This document shows positions 1 to 7,277 of a stretch of DNA of 64,000 nt, piece by piece (position 1 is the first letter of the stretch; each line of letters starts with the position of its first letter). Under the pieces are notes generated by a model. That model was not told the DNA's origin. It made no database searches and worked only from the letters and a program-made list of their open reading frames with translations. A program made the translations under genes and the position numbers. The DNA comes from Rhodospirillales bacterium 24-66-33 (GTDB lineage Bacteria > Pseudomonadota > Alphaproteobacteria > Reyranellales > Reyranellaceae). The stretch lies in contig NCHQ01000005.1 in assembly GCA_002281855.1 (NCBI GenBank), forward strand, positions 240,077 to 304,076. The letters are read 5' to 3'.

Positions 1-68
1 TCTTGCGCGGTTTCAGGGCGGCCGGCACGGCGGGGCTCCGATGCGAATGGACGGTCAGCAACCTGCTT

Positions 69-83
69 TCCATTTTCAATGGA
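69..83. promoter_or_regulatory. 15-bp inverted repeat upstream of the first SDR gene
   Basis: TCCATT, three spacer bases, then AATGGA form a perfect dyad that ends about 20 bases before the preferred ATG at 103. It could be an operator or part of the 5' leader. Nothing else identifies its binding protein; the nearest regulator is the TetR gene at 1008-1652. Confidence 0.3.
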
Positions 84-102
84 CATCAGCCGGAGTCAAA
101 GA

Positions 103-1050
103 ATGACCGTTCTTCACCTCGTCACTGGCGGCACATCGGGGATCGGCCTCGAACTCGTGCGCATCCTGCTCGCCGACCCGGCGAACCGGGTCATCGTCGG
201 CGCCCGTCGGCCGGCGGAAGCGCCGGCGCTCCGTGGTCTCGCCGATGAAGGTCGCCTCAAGATCCTGCCGCTCGACCTCGCCTCGCTCGCTTCGACGGCG
301 GCTTTCGCCGACGCGGTCGCGGCCGGTCTTGCCGGCAGACGTCTCGCCTCCTTGGCCGCCAATGCCGGCGTCCAGAACGTGAAGGCGCGACGGATGACCG
401 TCGACGGTTACGAGGAAACCCTGCAGGCCAACTGGCTGGCGCACGCGCTGCTGATCGAGCGGCTGTTGCCGGTCCTCGCGCCCGGGGCGCCGGTCGTCTT
501 CACAGCGAGCGGCACGCACGATCCCGACGATGCCGGCGCGCGGCGGTTTGGATTCCGGGGCGGGCTCTACACGGGAATCGAGCGTGTGGCGCGGGGCGAC
601 CTCGACGGCAGCGTGCCGGAGAAGCAGCAGGGCATGGACCGCTATGCCACCTCCAAGCTCGTCGCCATCCTGCATGCCTATGCCCTGGCGCGCAGTACGC
701 CGGTGGGCGGGCCGCGCTGGTTCGCCTACGATCCCGGCCTGATGCCCGGCACGGGCCTTGCGCGCGACCGCTCCGCCGTGGAGCGCTGGGCCTGGTCGAC
801 GATCTTGCCGGTGGTGGCGCGGGCGATCCCGGGCGCCAGCACGCCGCGCCGGTCGGCGGCGACCTACGCGCGATTGCTCACGGGACGCCTGTTCCCGCAG
901 GAGAGCGGCGTGCATCTCGATTTCTCCGGCCGCAGGACGGCGAGTTCGGCCGATTCCGACCGCCAGGACTGGCAGGAGGAGGTCGCGGCCTTCGCGGGCG
1001 CGATCTCTCAGGGCTGGCGGCCGGCAGCCGCAGAGACGGCCCCGAGATAG
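103..1050 (+). CDS. SDR-family oxidoreductase
   Basis: This is a 315-residue short-chain dehydrogenase/reductase, cytosolic and NAD(P)-dependent. The cofactor motif TGGTSGIG lies at residues 9-16, NAG at 87-89, Ser136 in FTASG, and the catalytic YxxxK is Tyr181-Lys185. The long insertion before the Tyr resembles the retinol-dehydrogenase/protochlorophyllide-reductase-like branch. The ATG at 103 is chosen over the one at 79 because GGAG sits 7 bases before it and because the conserved fold begins immediately. The substrate cannot be told. Its 3' end overlaps the convergent TetR gene by 43 bp. Confidence 0.85.
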   Translation: MTVLHLVTGGTSGIGLELVRILLADPANRVIVGARRPAEAPALRGLADEGRLKILPLDLASLASTAAFADAVAAGLAGRRLASLAANAGVQNVKARRMTVDGYEETLQANWLAHALLIERLLPVLAPGAPVVFTASGTHDPDDAGARRFGFRGGLYTGIERVARGDLDGSVPEKQQGMDRYATSKLVAILHAYALARSTPVGGPRWFAYDPGLMPGTGLARDRSAVERWAWSTILPVVARAIPGASTPRRSAATYARLLTGRLFPQESGVHLDFSGRRTASSADSDRQDWQEEVAAFAGAISQGWRPAAAETAPR

Positions 1051-1652
1051 GCGACGATCATCCGCACGATCTCGTCCTCGAAGGCGCGGCTTGGGAGGAA
1101 GGGCTGCTCCTCGAGCACCGCGGCGCGGACGACGCCCATGAGGGCACGCGACACGACGAAGGCCTGTTCGCGCGTGAGGGGACCGACCAGCGGGGTCGGC
1201 CCCCGCCCGACGGTCTCGCCCGCGCGGGCAATGAAGGCCGCGACCGGCGCGATCAGCTCGATCCCGTTTCCCTGCGCCAGCAGCGCCTGGACGACGGCTT
1301 TGCGGGCGCGCTGCCTTCCACGGAAGGCATGGACGATCGCCCGCACCATGGCCCGCACCCGGCCCTCGACAGAGGGATCGCCCTCGCCCTGCAGGGCCCG
1401 TCCGACCTCGCCGAGGGCGGCGTCCATCTCCTCACGGGCCAGCGCCATCAGGAGCGCGTTCTTGTCGGAAAAATACTGGTAGAGCGTGCCGATGCTGACG
1501 CCCGCCCTTTCGGCCACGGCATTGGTGGTGAAGGCGTCCAGGCCTCCCTTTTCGAGAATCTGAGCCGAGGCCTCGATGATCGAGGCAACGGTCTGCGCCG
1601 CGCGCGCCTGGCGCGGCAATCTTCTTTTGTTTTCAGGGACTTGGCGACGCAC
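1008..1652 (-). CDS. TetR/AcrR-family transcriptional repressor
   Basis: This 214-residue DNA-binding regulator has an N-terminal TetR helix-turn-helix (AGVSIGTLYQYFSDKNALL, about residues 45-63) followed by a helical ligand-binding domain. It is divergent from the hydroxylase gene at 1731 and converges on the SDR at 103. It probably represses the hydroxylase and itself through the palindrome at 1692-1710. The start is uncertain: an in-frame ATG at 1730 would place the palindrome inside the gene, so I prefer the GTG at 1652, just before the basic RRQVPENKRR stretch. The effector is unknown; a fatty or sterol-like molecule is a guess from the neighbouring hydroxylase. Confidence 0.88.
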   Translation of the reverse strand: MRRQVPENKRRLPRQARAAQTVASIIEASAQILEKGGLDAFTTNAVAERAGVSIGTLYQYFSDKNALLMALAREEMDAALGEVGRALQGEGDPSVEGRVRAMVRAIVHAFRGRQRARKAVVQALLAQGNGIELIAPVAAFIARAGETVGRGPTPLVGPLTREQAFVVSRALMGVVRAAVLEEQPFLPSRAFEDEIVRMIVAYLGAVSAAAGRQP

Positions 1653-1691
1653 GGCCGTGGCGACATCCAGCGAGGGAAGGCGAGTAACGGA

Positions 1692-1710
1692 ATATGAGCA
1701 TCCCTCATAT
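1692..1710. promoter_or_regulatory. Probable TetR operator in a divergent promoter
   Basis: ATATGAG, five bases, then CTCATAT form a perfect 7-bp-arm dyad, AT-rich within GC-rich DNA. It lies between the divergent TetR gene and the hydroxylase gene. Position and symmetry are typical of TetR autoregulatory operators; binding itself is inferred. Confidence 0.6.
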
Positions 1711-1730
1711 ATTTGGGGGCGGCAAGTCAT

Positions 1731-2660
1731 ATGGAGGCGTTCGTGCAATCCCTCGCCACTCTCTATCTCGTCATCCTGCCGCTCGTGATGGGCGCCGCGC
1801 TGGTCGAAGGCATCTGGCAGTCCCGGACGCGGGCCGAGGCATACGACTGGAAATCCTGGGCCTGCTCGCTCGCCGATCTGGCCGGTCGCCGCCTGCTGGC
1901 GTTCATTCCCTACACGTTCGCCGCGCCCTGGCTCGGCTGGATGTACGAGCATCGGCTCTTCACCCAGTCGCTCGACAGCGTCTGGTCCGTGCTGCTGCTC
2001 TTCGTCGGGCTCGAATTTTTCTATTACTGGTTCCACCGCGCCAGTCACACCGTGCGCTGGTTCTGGTCGTCGCACTCGGTCCACCACTCGCCCAACCAGT
2101 TCAACTTCGCCATGGCCTATCGGCTGGGCTGGATCGGCCGCTTCACCGGCACGTCGCTCTTCTTCACGCCGCTGGTGTTGCTGGGCTTCACGCCGGAGAC
2201 GGTGCTGACGGCTCTGTTCCTGAACCTGCTCTACCAGTTCTGGATCCATGCCGACTGGATTCCCAAGCTCGGCTTTCTTGAAGGCATCCTCAACACGCCG
2301 TCCGCGCATCGCGTCCATCACGCGCGGAACCCAGAGTATCTCGACGCCAATTTCGGCGGCGTGCTGATCGTCTTCGACCGCCTGTTCGGCACCTATGTGC
2401 CGGAGCGCGACGACCTGCCTTGCGACTACGGACTGGTCTCGCCCGCCGTGTCGTCGCGCAATCCGGTCTTGCTCAACTTCGGTCCGTGGGCAGGGCTCGT
2501 GAAGGACCTTGCCTCGGCGCGGTCTGCGCGGGAAGTCTGGATGTACCTGTTCGGCGCGCCGGGCTGGCGGCCCGACGGCACGGGTCTCACGGCCGCCGAG
2601 TTGCGCCGGGCTCACGCACTGCGGGCCGGGGGCGCCGAAACTCGGGCAGCCATGACGTAA
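1731..2660 (+). CDS. Sterol desaturase / fatty acid hydroxylase family protein
   Basis: A 309-residue integral membrane di-iron oxygenase of the PF04116 superfamily. The histidine clusters are HRASH (102-106), HSVHH (115-119) and HRVHH (about 189-193), followed by the NPEYLDANFGG segment typical of bacterial members. Several hydrophobic segments place it in the inner membrane. It would hydroxylate or desaturate a lipid or sterol-like substrate using O2. The ATG at 1731 follows a GGGGGCGG ribosome-binding stretch. It is divergent from, and probably repressed by, the TetR gene at 1008-1652. The SDR at 2715 follows closely and may be co-transcribed. Confidence 0.88.
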   Translation: MEAFVQSLATLYLVILPLVMGAALVEGIWQSRTRAEAYDWKSWACSLADLAGRRLLAFIPYTFAAPWLGWMYEHRLFTQSLDSVWSVLLLFVGLEFFYYWFHRASHTVRWFWSSHSVHHSPNQFNFAMAYRLGWIGRFTGTSLFFTPLVLLGFTPETVLTALFLNLLYQFWIHADWIPKLGFLEGILNTPSAHRVHHARNPEYLDANFGGVLIVFDRLFGTYVPERDDLPCDYGLVSPAVSSRNPVLLNFGPWAGLVKDLASARSAREVWMYLFGAPGWRPDGTGLTAAELRRAHALRAGGAETRAAMT

Positions 2661-2714
2661 TCTCCCTTGAGCGGCCCGATCGCCGCCGACAGATTGGGTG
2701 CAAAGGAGATCGCC

Positions 2715-3440
2715 ATGGCCAGGGACAAGGTTTGCGTCGTGATCGGTGCGGGCGATGCGACCGGCGGCGCCATCGCCCGCCGCTTCGCGCGCGAAGGCTA
2801 TACCGCCGTCGTCACACGCCGTAGCGCCGACAAGCTTCAGTCCCTCGTGGCGCGCATCGTGGAGGAGGGCGGTCGGGTTCATCCGTTCGGCTCCGACGCC
2901 CGCGACGAAACTCAGGTCGAGGCGCTGTTCCGCCAGATCGAAACCGAGATCGGCGAGGTCGAGGTCTTCGTCTTCAACATCGGCGGCAACGTGCGCTTCG
3001 ACATTCGCGACACGACCTCCCGCGTCTATCGCAAGGTCTGGGAGATGACCGCCTTCGCCGGTTTCCTGACGGCGCGCGAGGCGGCCAAGGTGATGGTGCC
3101 GCGCGGCAAGGGCACGATGATCTTCACCGGCGCCACCGCCTCGATCCGGGGCGGCCGCGGCTTCTCGGCCTTCGCGGGCGGCAAGCATGCGGTGCGGGCG
3201 CTGGCGCAATCGATGGCGCGCGAGCTCGGTCCCCAGAACATCCATGTCGCCCACGTCATCGTCGACGGCGCCATCGACACCGAGTGGATCAAGGCCAACT
3301 TCCCGGATCGCTACAATGCCGGCCCCGACGCGATCCTAAATCCCGACGACATCGCCGAAGCCTACTGGCAGCTCCATCGCCAGAAGCGCAGCGCCTGGAC
3401 CTTCGAGATGGACCTCAGGCCCTGGAAGGAAAGCTGGTAG
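2715..3440 (+). CDS. SDR-family protein lacking the catalytic tyrosine
   Basis: A 241-residue Rossmann-fold protein with GAGDATGG at residues 11-18 and the SDR C-terminal VDGAIDTEWI segment. The YxxxK position reads Phe153-Ala-Gly-Gly-Lys157, so the catalytic Tyr is replaced by Phe while Lys is kept. The residue 13 before it, normally Ser, is Ala140. It may therefore bind NAD(P) without classical SDR chemistry or use another proton donor. AAAGGAG at 2702-2708 decides the ATG at 2715. It follows the lipid hydroxylase by 54 bp and ends before a strong palindromic terminator. The substrate is unknown. Confidence 0.82.
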   Translation: MARDKVCVVIGAGDATGGAIARRFAREGYTAVVTRRSADKLQSLVARIVEEGGRVHPFGSDARDETQVEALFRQIETEIGEVEVFVFNIGGNVRFDIRDTTSRVYRKVWEMTAFAGFLTAREAAKVMVPRGKGTMIFTGATASIRGGRGFSAFAGGKHAVRALAQSMARELGPQNIHVAHVIVDGAIDTEWIKANFPDRYNAGPDAILNPDDIAEAYWQLHRQKRSAWTFEMDLRPWKESW

Positions 3441-3444
3441 CAAC

Positions 3445-3504
3445 GGAGCGCGCCACTCCCGTGGCGCTTCATGATCATGATGCGCCACTGGAGTGGCGCG
3501 CTCC
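3445..3504. terminator. Bidirectional terminator / extragenic palindrome
   Basis: Two 23-bp arms (3445-3467 and 3482-3504) are complementary apart from one mismatch. The 14-base loop is itself palindromic (ATGATCAT). The element fills the gap between the convergent SDR (ends 3440) and PanE-like gene (ends 3504). It probably terminates both, and its length and GC content also suit a REP-type repeat. Confidence 0.7.
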
Positions 3505-4475
3505 TATGACGAGGCCGCCCGCAGCTTCAGCAGGGCCAGCATCATGTCGATGGTCGGCGTCGCGACACCGGCCAGTTCGCTGAGGTCGGCGATCGAATCG
3601 GCGAGCGCGTCGATCTCGAGCGGCTTGCCGGCCTGAAGGTCGGTCAGCATCGACATCTTGTGAGCGCCCAGGCCGACCGTGAACGCGATGCGCTTCTCCA
3701 TTGGAGTGGCCATCGTCGCCCCGAACTTCGCGGCAACGGCCTCGGCCTCCGTCATCATGCGGCGTGCGATCTCGACGGCGCCGGCGCTGCGGCCGATCCC
3801 GCCATTGTCGGCGAGGGTCAGCACCGCGATCGGGTTCCAGGTCAGGCTGTTGATCATCTTGCTCCAGATCTCGGCGCGGATGTCGGTCTTCACCGGCGCG
3901 TCGAGGCCGGCCTCGATCATCGCCGCGCTGAGCGCCGTGACGCGCGCCGAGTGCGAGCCGTCGGGCTCGCCCAGCGGCAGGTAACAGACCTCGTTCTCGA
4001 GATGCGCCACGCCGGGTTCGGGCACGACGCCGCCCGCCCAGTAGGCGCAGCCCAGCGCCCGCTCGGGGCCGAAGCTCGACCATTGCGTGCCGCCCGGGTC
4101 CATGCGCTTCAGGCGGCTGCCCTCGAACGGACCGGCCAGTTTGTGAAAGAACCAGTAGGGCGCGCCGGTGGTCGGCGGAATCAGCGCCGTCTGCGGGCCG
4201 AGCAGCGGCATCACCTTGTCGAGGACCGCGAGATACTGGTGCGTCTTCAGGGTGATGAAGACGACGTCCTGCGGTCCCAGCTCGGCGGGATCGTCGGTCG
4301 CGTTCACCCTGACCGTGAAATCCTCGTGCGGCGAGATCAGCCGCAGTCCGTTGCGGCGGATGGCGTCGAGATGGGCGCCGCGTGCTATCAGGCTCACTTC
4401 GACGCCTTTCACGCGCGCGAGGTGGGCGCCGATGATCCCGCCGATCGAGCCGGCGCCGTAGAGGCATATCTTCAT
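3504..4475 (-). CDS. 2-dehydropantoate 2-reductase (ketopantoate reductase family)
   Basis: A 323-residue PanE/ApbA-family protein. It starts with the nucleotide-binding motif GAGSIGG (about residues 8-14). It has the conserved Lys in TLKTHQ and the EIWSKMINSLTWNP segment that corresponds to the family's C-terminal Lys/Asn region. Members reduce ketopantoate to pantoate with NADPH in coenzyme A synthesis. Bacteria often carry extra paralogues acting on other 2-keto acids, and no pan genes are nearby, so the exact substrate is open. It is transcribed away from the split-barrel gene at 4569. Confidence 0.85.
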   Translation of the reverse strand: MKICLYGAGSIGGIIGAHLARVKGVEVSLIARGAHLDAIRRNGLRLISPHEDFTVRVNATDDPAELGPQDVVFITLKTHQYLAVLDKVMPLLGPQTALIPPTTGAPYWFFHKLAGPFEGSRLKRMDPGGTQWSSFGPERALGCAYWAGGVVPEPGVAHLENEVCYLPLGEPDGSHSARVTALSAAMIEAGLDAPVKTDIRAEIWSKMINSLTWNPIAVLTLADNGGIGRSAGAVEIARRMMTEAEAVAAKFGATMATPMEKRIAFTVGLGAHKMSMLTDLQAGKPLEIDALADSIADLSELAGVATPTIDMMLALLKLRAASS

Positions 4476-4568
4476 GGCTGGCAGCCTAGATGCTTCACGG
4501 TTGCTGCGGAACTGGCGTTCGGCGCGCTCGTTGTGTCGCCAAATCCTAAGAACGAGGAGGAGCGGGCA

Positions 4569-5072
4569 ATGACCGCGCAGACCGTCGATACCAGCAAACT
4601 CTGGGACATGATCAAGGACATCCCCTTCGGCATGCTGACCGTACGGGGCGCCGACGGGCGCCTTTATTCGCGGCCGATGACCACTCAGAACGGCGCGGCC
4701 GATCAGGGCGGCGTCATCTGGTTCTTCATGTCGCGCTCCGGCCAGCCGCTGGCCGACCTCACGTCATCGCCCGCCGTGAACGTGGCCTACGCCGATCCCG
4801 ACTCCGACAAGTACGTCTCGGCCAGCGGGAAGGCTCGCCTCCTCGAGGATCCGGTGAAGAAGCAGGAATTGTGGAGCGAGGCCGCCAAGGCCTGGTTCCC
4901 GGGCGGCGTCGACGATCCCGATCTGGCCCTGGTCGCAGTCCTCGTCGCCGAAGCCGAGTACTGGGACGTTAAGGCCAACAAGGCCGTGCAGATCTTCAAG
5001 CTGGCCAAGGCCGCGCTGACCGGGGAGGAGCCGACCGATCTGGCCGAGCATCGCCGCGCCCGCATGCGCTGA
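4569..5072 (+). CDS. Pyridoxamine 5'-phosphate oxidase-like general stress protein
   Basis: A 167-residue FMN-binding split-barrel protein of the general-stress-protein-26 type (Pyrid_ox_like). The SRPMTTQ segment (about residues 36-42) and WFFMSRSG match this family. The C-terminal half includes AEYWDVKANKAVQIFKLAKA, also typical. Members bind FMN or FAD; physiological roles are mostly undefined. AACGAGGAGG upstream supports the ATG at 4569. It is monocistronic as far as can be seen, with a divergent PanE-like gene upstream. Confidence 0.85.
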   Translation: MTAQTVDTSKLWDMIKDIPFGMLTVRGADGRLYSRPMTTQNGAADQGGVIWFFMSRSGQPLADLTSSPAVNVAYADPDSDKYVSASGKARLLEDPVKKQELWSEAAKAWFPGGVDDPDLALVAVLVAEAEYWDVKANKAVQIFKLAKAALTGEEPTDLAEHRRARMR

Positions 5073-5089
5073 CGCGGCAGCCGGTAGCC

Positions 5090-5299
5090 TCAGCGGCGGG
5101 GCGTCGTCGCCGCGCCCACGCCGGCACCCACGGCGCCGCCCACAAGGGCGCCGGGAAGCAGGCCGATCGGGGTGAGCGCGCCCACCAGCGCACCGGTGCC
5201 GGCACCGATGCCGCCGCCCGTCACAGCCCGTTGGCCCCAGGTGTCGCCACAGGCGGCGAGGGTGAGAGCCAGGAGGGAAATGCCGACGACCTTCATCAT
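5090..5299 (-). CDS. Small glycine-zipper lipoprotein
   Basis: A 69-residue protein with a lipoprotein signal peptide whose lipobox is LTLAAC (Cys near residue 17). It is followed by two Gly-zipper stretches (GGGIGAGTGALVGAL and GALVGGAVGAGVGAA). It is predicted to be anchored in the envelope, where Gly-zipper lipoproteins are common and poorly characterised. ATG at 5299 is preferred over a TTG three codons earlier because GGAG lies 9 bases before it. Confidence 0.75.
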   Translation of the reverse strand: MMKVVGISLLALTLAACGDTWGQRAVTGGGIGAGTGALVGALTPIGLLPGALVGGAVGAGVGAATTPRR

Positions 5300-5357
5300 T
5301 GTGTTCAACTCCGTTGCGTGCCTGAAAAGGCCTTTCGAGTGTGCGAGGTTTCCACAA

Positions 5358-5924
5358 ATGGCCGATCTGCGGTGTGTCCTCCTGGTGACTTTGGCCTGGC
5401 TCGGCCCAAGCTTTCCGATCCGGGCGCAGACGGTGGGAGGCTTCGACTACGCGCCCCAGTACGACTTTTCCGAATTCTGGGCGGCGACCGACGGCCGCCT
5501 CTTCCAGGTGATCGTGGCGGGCAATCCGTTTCCGCAATGGCCGGTCGAGGAGGTGAAGCAGAGGCTGTTGCCGGTGATGCAGGCGAACAAGCCGAGGCCG
5601 GCTCTCACTTTTACCTACCAGTCTCCCCCCGAGGAGCTGCGCCCAAGCTATCGACTGGTGCTCGTCTTCTCGCCCGCCAACGACCTCACGGCGGCACGCG
5701 TCTGTGCGGGCCAGTATTTCCTGAAGCCGCCCACGCCGGGCCGGGTCTACGTGTTCGGCGTCTACTGCCGCAACGACCTCGCCCTTTCCCAGACGACGGC
5801 GTGGACGCAGGCGACCGGGCCCGACGATCCGCGGCTCGGCCAGATGTTCGCGCAACTGTTCATCGTCCTGTTCGACGACCGGCGCTGGCAACGCTTCCCC
5901 TTCAATCCGTGGTTTGCCCGCTAG
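5358..5924 (+). CDS. Secreted protein of unknown function
   Basis: This 188-residue protein has an N-terminal hydrophobic signal sequence (about residues 1-25, cleavage likely after FPIRA). The mature part has no motif I recognise. It contains two Cys residues (in RVCAGQ and VYCRND) that could form a disulfide, and it is rich in aromatic residues. GAGG 9 bases before ATG 5358 supports the start. The 5' end is divergent from the Gly-zipper lipoprotein. Function unknown; a periplasmic location is inferred. Confidence 0.7.
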   Translation: MADLRCVLLVTLAWLGPSFPIRAQTVGGFDYAPQYDFSEFWAATDGRLFQVIVAGNPFPQWPVEEVKQRLLPVMQANKPRPALTFTYQSPPEELRPSYRLVLVFSPANDLTAARVCAGQYFLKPPTPGRVYVFGVYCRNDLALSQTTAWTQATGPDDPRLGQMFAQLFIVLFDDRRWQRFPFNPWFAR

Positions 5925-5964
5925 CCGATCCGGCCTAAGAGAGAAACGACATCAGGGGGATCTC

Positions 5965-6258
5965 TTGGGTACCGACGTTGAAATCTGGATGCTCTTCGCG
6001 CCGTTCTGGCTGCTGGGCATGTTCGCGGCGCTGGGCGCCCTCTGGCACTTCGTGCAATTCCTGAGCGTGCACGCGAAGGCGCACGCGGCCGGGCACGTCC
6101 CGAAAAAATACGAGCTTGGCGCACGCCTCCAGCCCCATGAGACCACGGCCCAGGGGCACCATCACTTCACGAGAGCCAAAACCGCCTTGCTGCTGTTTGT
6201 CGGCTTCGTGGCACTGGGACTGGTGGCCGGCGTCCTGTGGACGCTCTGGCGGGGCTAG
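5965..6258 (+). CDS. Small membrane protein with two transmembrane segments
   Basis: A 97-residue protein starting at TTG 5965, which is preceded by AGGGGGA. No ATG lies near the start of the conserved hydrophobic part. Residues 7-30 (LFAPFWLLGMFAALGALWHF) and the last 25 residues are transmembrane. The loop between is His/Lys-rich, with HETTAQGHHHF in the middle. Function is not recognised. It lies 40 bp after the secreted protein and may share its transcript, and it is tail-to-tail with the small lipoprotein at 6269. Confidence 0.6.
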   Translation: MGTDVEIWMLFAPFWLLGMFAALGALWHFVQFLSVHAKAHAAGHVPKKYELGARLQPHETTAQGHHHFTRAKTALLLFVGFVALGLVAGVLWTLWRG

Positions 6259-6268
6259 GTCCCCACCG

Positions 6269-6400
6269 TCATTCGGCCACCAGCCCCACGACCTCGTAGT
6301 GGCCAAGGTCCGCGGTCGGACCTGCGATCAGCACCTGCTGATCGCAGGCTGTCAGGACCAGGACAAGAAAACCGAGGGAAGCCAGGACCCTGCGGAACAT
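6269..6400 (-). CDS. Very small lipoprotein (43 aa)
   Basis: A 43-codon gene reads MFRRVLASLGFLVLVLTAC at its start: basic n-region, hydrophobic core and the lipobox VLTAC with Cys19. About 24 residues follow (DQQVLIAG...VVGLVAE). A strong ribosome-binding site, GGAGG, lies 6 bases before the ATG at 6400. It resembles entericidin-size envelope lipoproteins in layout only. It is convergent with the two-TM protein gene, separated by 10 bp. Function unknown. Confidence 0.65.
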   Translation of the reverse strand: MFRRVLASLGFLVLVLTACDQQVLIAGPTADLGHYEVVGLVAE

Positions 6401-6512
6401 GACGAATCCTCCATCTGTCCGAGGAACGTCCGCCATTTGCCTTTGGTTGCCGGGTTTTGCAGTCTGCGTGCCTGAAATTGTGGAAAACGGGGCGGGGGCC
6501 CGAGTCTGAACG

Positions 6513-7196
6513 ATGACCCGACAACGTATGCTGCGTCGTATCGCCTATGTGCGGCGCAACCGCTGTAGCGCCCTCGTGGTTGCGCTCACCTTGTTCATTC
6601 TGCTCAACCCCGTGCTCGCCATCTCTGCGATCGGCGGCTCCCTGCTCGGGGTGGCGTTGTTCGCTGTGCTCGTCCTGGCCGTGTGGGCGCTGCGACTCGA
6701 ACGGCCTGTTCTCTGGGGGCTGGGCGTATTCGGGTTCATCACCGTCGATACGCTCATCGCCGATCGGATGGGCTACAGCGGGCTGCGGCCGATCGCGCTC
6801 GGAGCCACGGCGCTCTTCGTGGGGGCAATTACCGTTGCGCTCCTGGCCTATGTGCTCGACCGCCGGCCGATCACGACCGACAAGGTGTTCGGCGCGGTGG
6901 CCGCCTACATCCTGATCGCCATGTCCTTTGCCAGCCTGTTCGGCTTCCTCCAGGTGTTCCAGGCCGACGCCTTCACGGCAGCCATTGCCCACGGTCCGGA
7001 CGGCAAGCTCAACTGGCCGGACCTGATGTACTTCTCCTTCACCGTGCTGACCTCCACGGGCTTCGGTGAAATCACGCCGGCGACGCCGATGGCACGGTCG
7101 CTGATCGTGATCGAGCAGGTGCTGGGCGTGATGTATGTCGCCTTCCTGATCGCGCGTCTGGCCAACCTGTACGGCTCGCCGAAGACCCTGCGCTAG
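6513..7196 (+). CDS. Potassium-channel-like membrane protein
   Basis: A 227-residue integral membrane protein. Several hydrophobic helices precede a pore loop, LMYFSFTVLTSTGFGEITP, whose filter TSTGFGEI is at 180-187. A final helix follows (about 197-216). The filter matches the TxGFG/TxGYG signature of two-TM ion channel domains, here with extra N-terminal helices. K+ conduction across the inner membrane is the likely role. No RCK or cyclic-nucleotide domain is attached. Start at ATG 6513; no clear Shine-Dalgarno sequence is visible. Confidence 0.78.
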   Translation: MTRQRMLRRIAYVRRNRCSALVVALTLFILLNPVLAISAIGGSLLGVALFAVLVLAVWALRLERPVLWGLGVFGFITVDTLIADRMGYSGLRPIALGATALFVGAITVALLAYVLDRRPITTDKVFGAVAAYILIAMSFASLFGFLQVFQADAFTAAIAHGPDGKLNWPDLMYFSFTVLTSTGFGEITPATPMARSLIVIEQVLGVMYVAFLIARLANLYGSPKTLR

Positions 7197-7277
7197 CCAC
7201 CTCCAATCTCGCTCTGCGCATCGTCCAAAAGCCCTCGGCCGCGCTATACTCTCCGGCAAAACCGGATGAGGAACGCC

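Noticed and set aside
1660..3254. N-terminal extension of the TetR frame across the hydroxylase and SDR genes
   Set aside because: About 530 residues of low-complexity antisense translation; the TetR fold begins only after about 1652, and the operator lies in between.
3504..4475. Naming the PanE-like gene panE
   Set aside because: Multiple paralogues are common and no pantothenate genes are adjacent, so a symbol is not justified.
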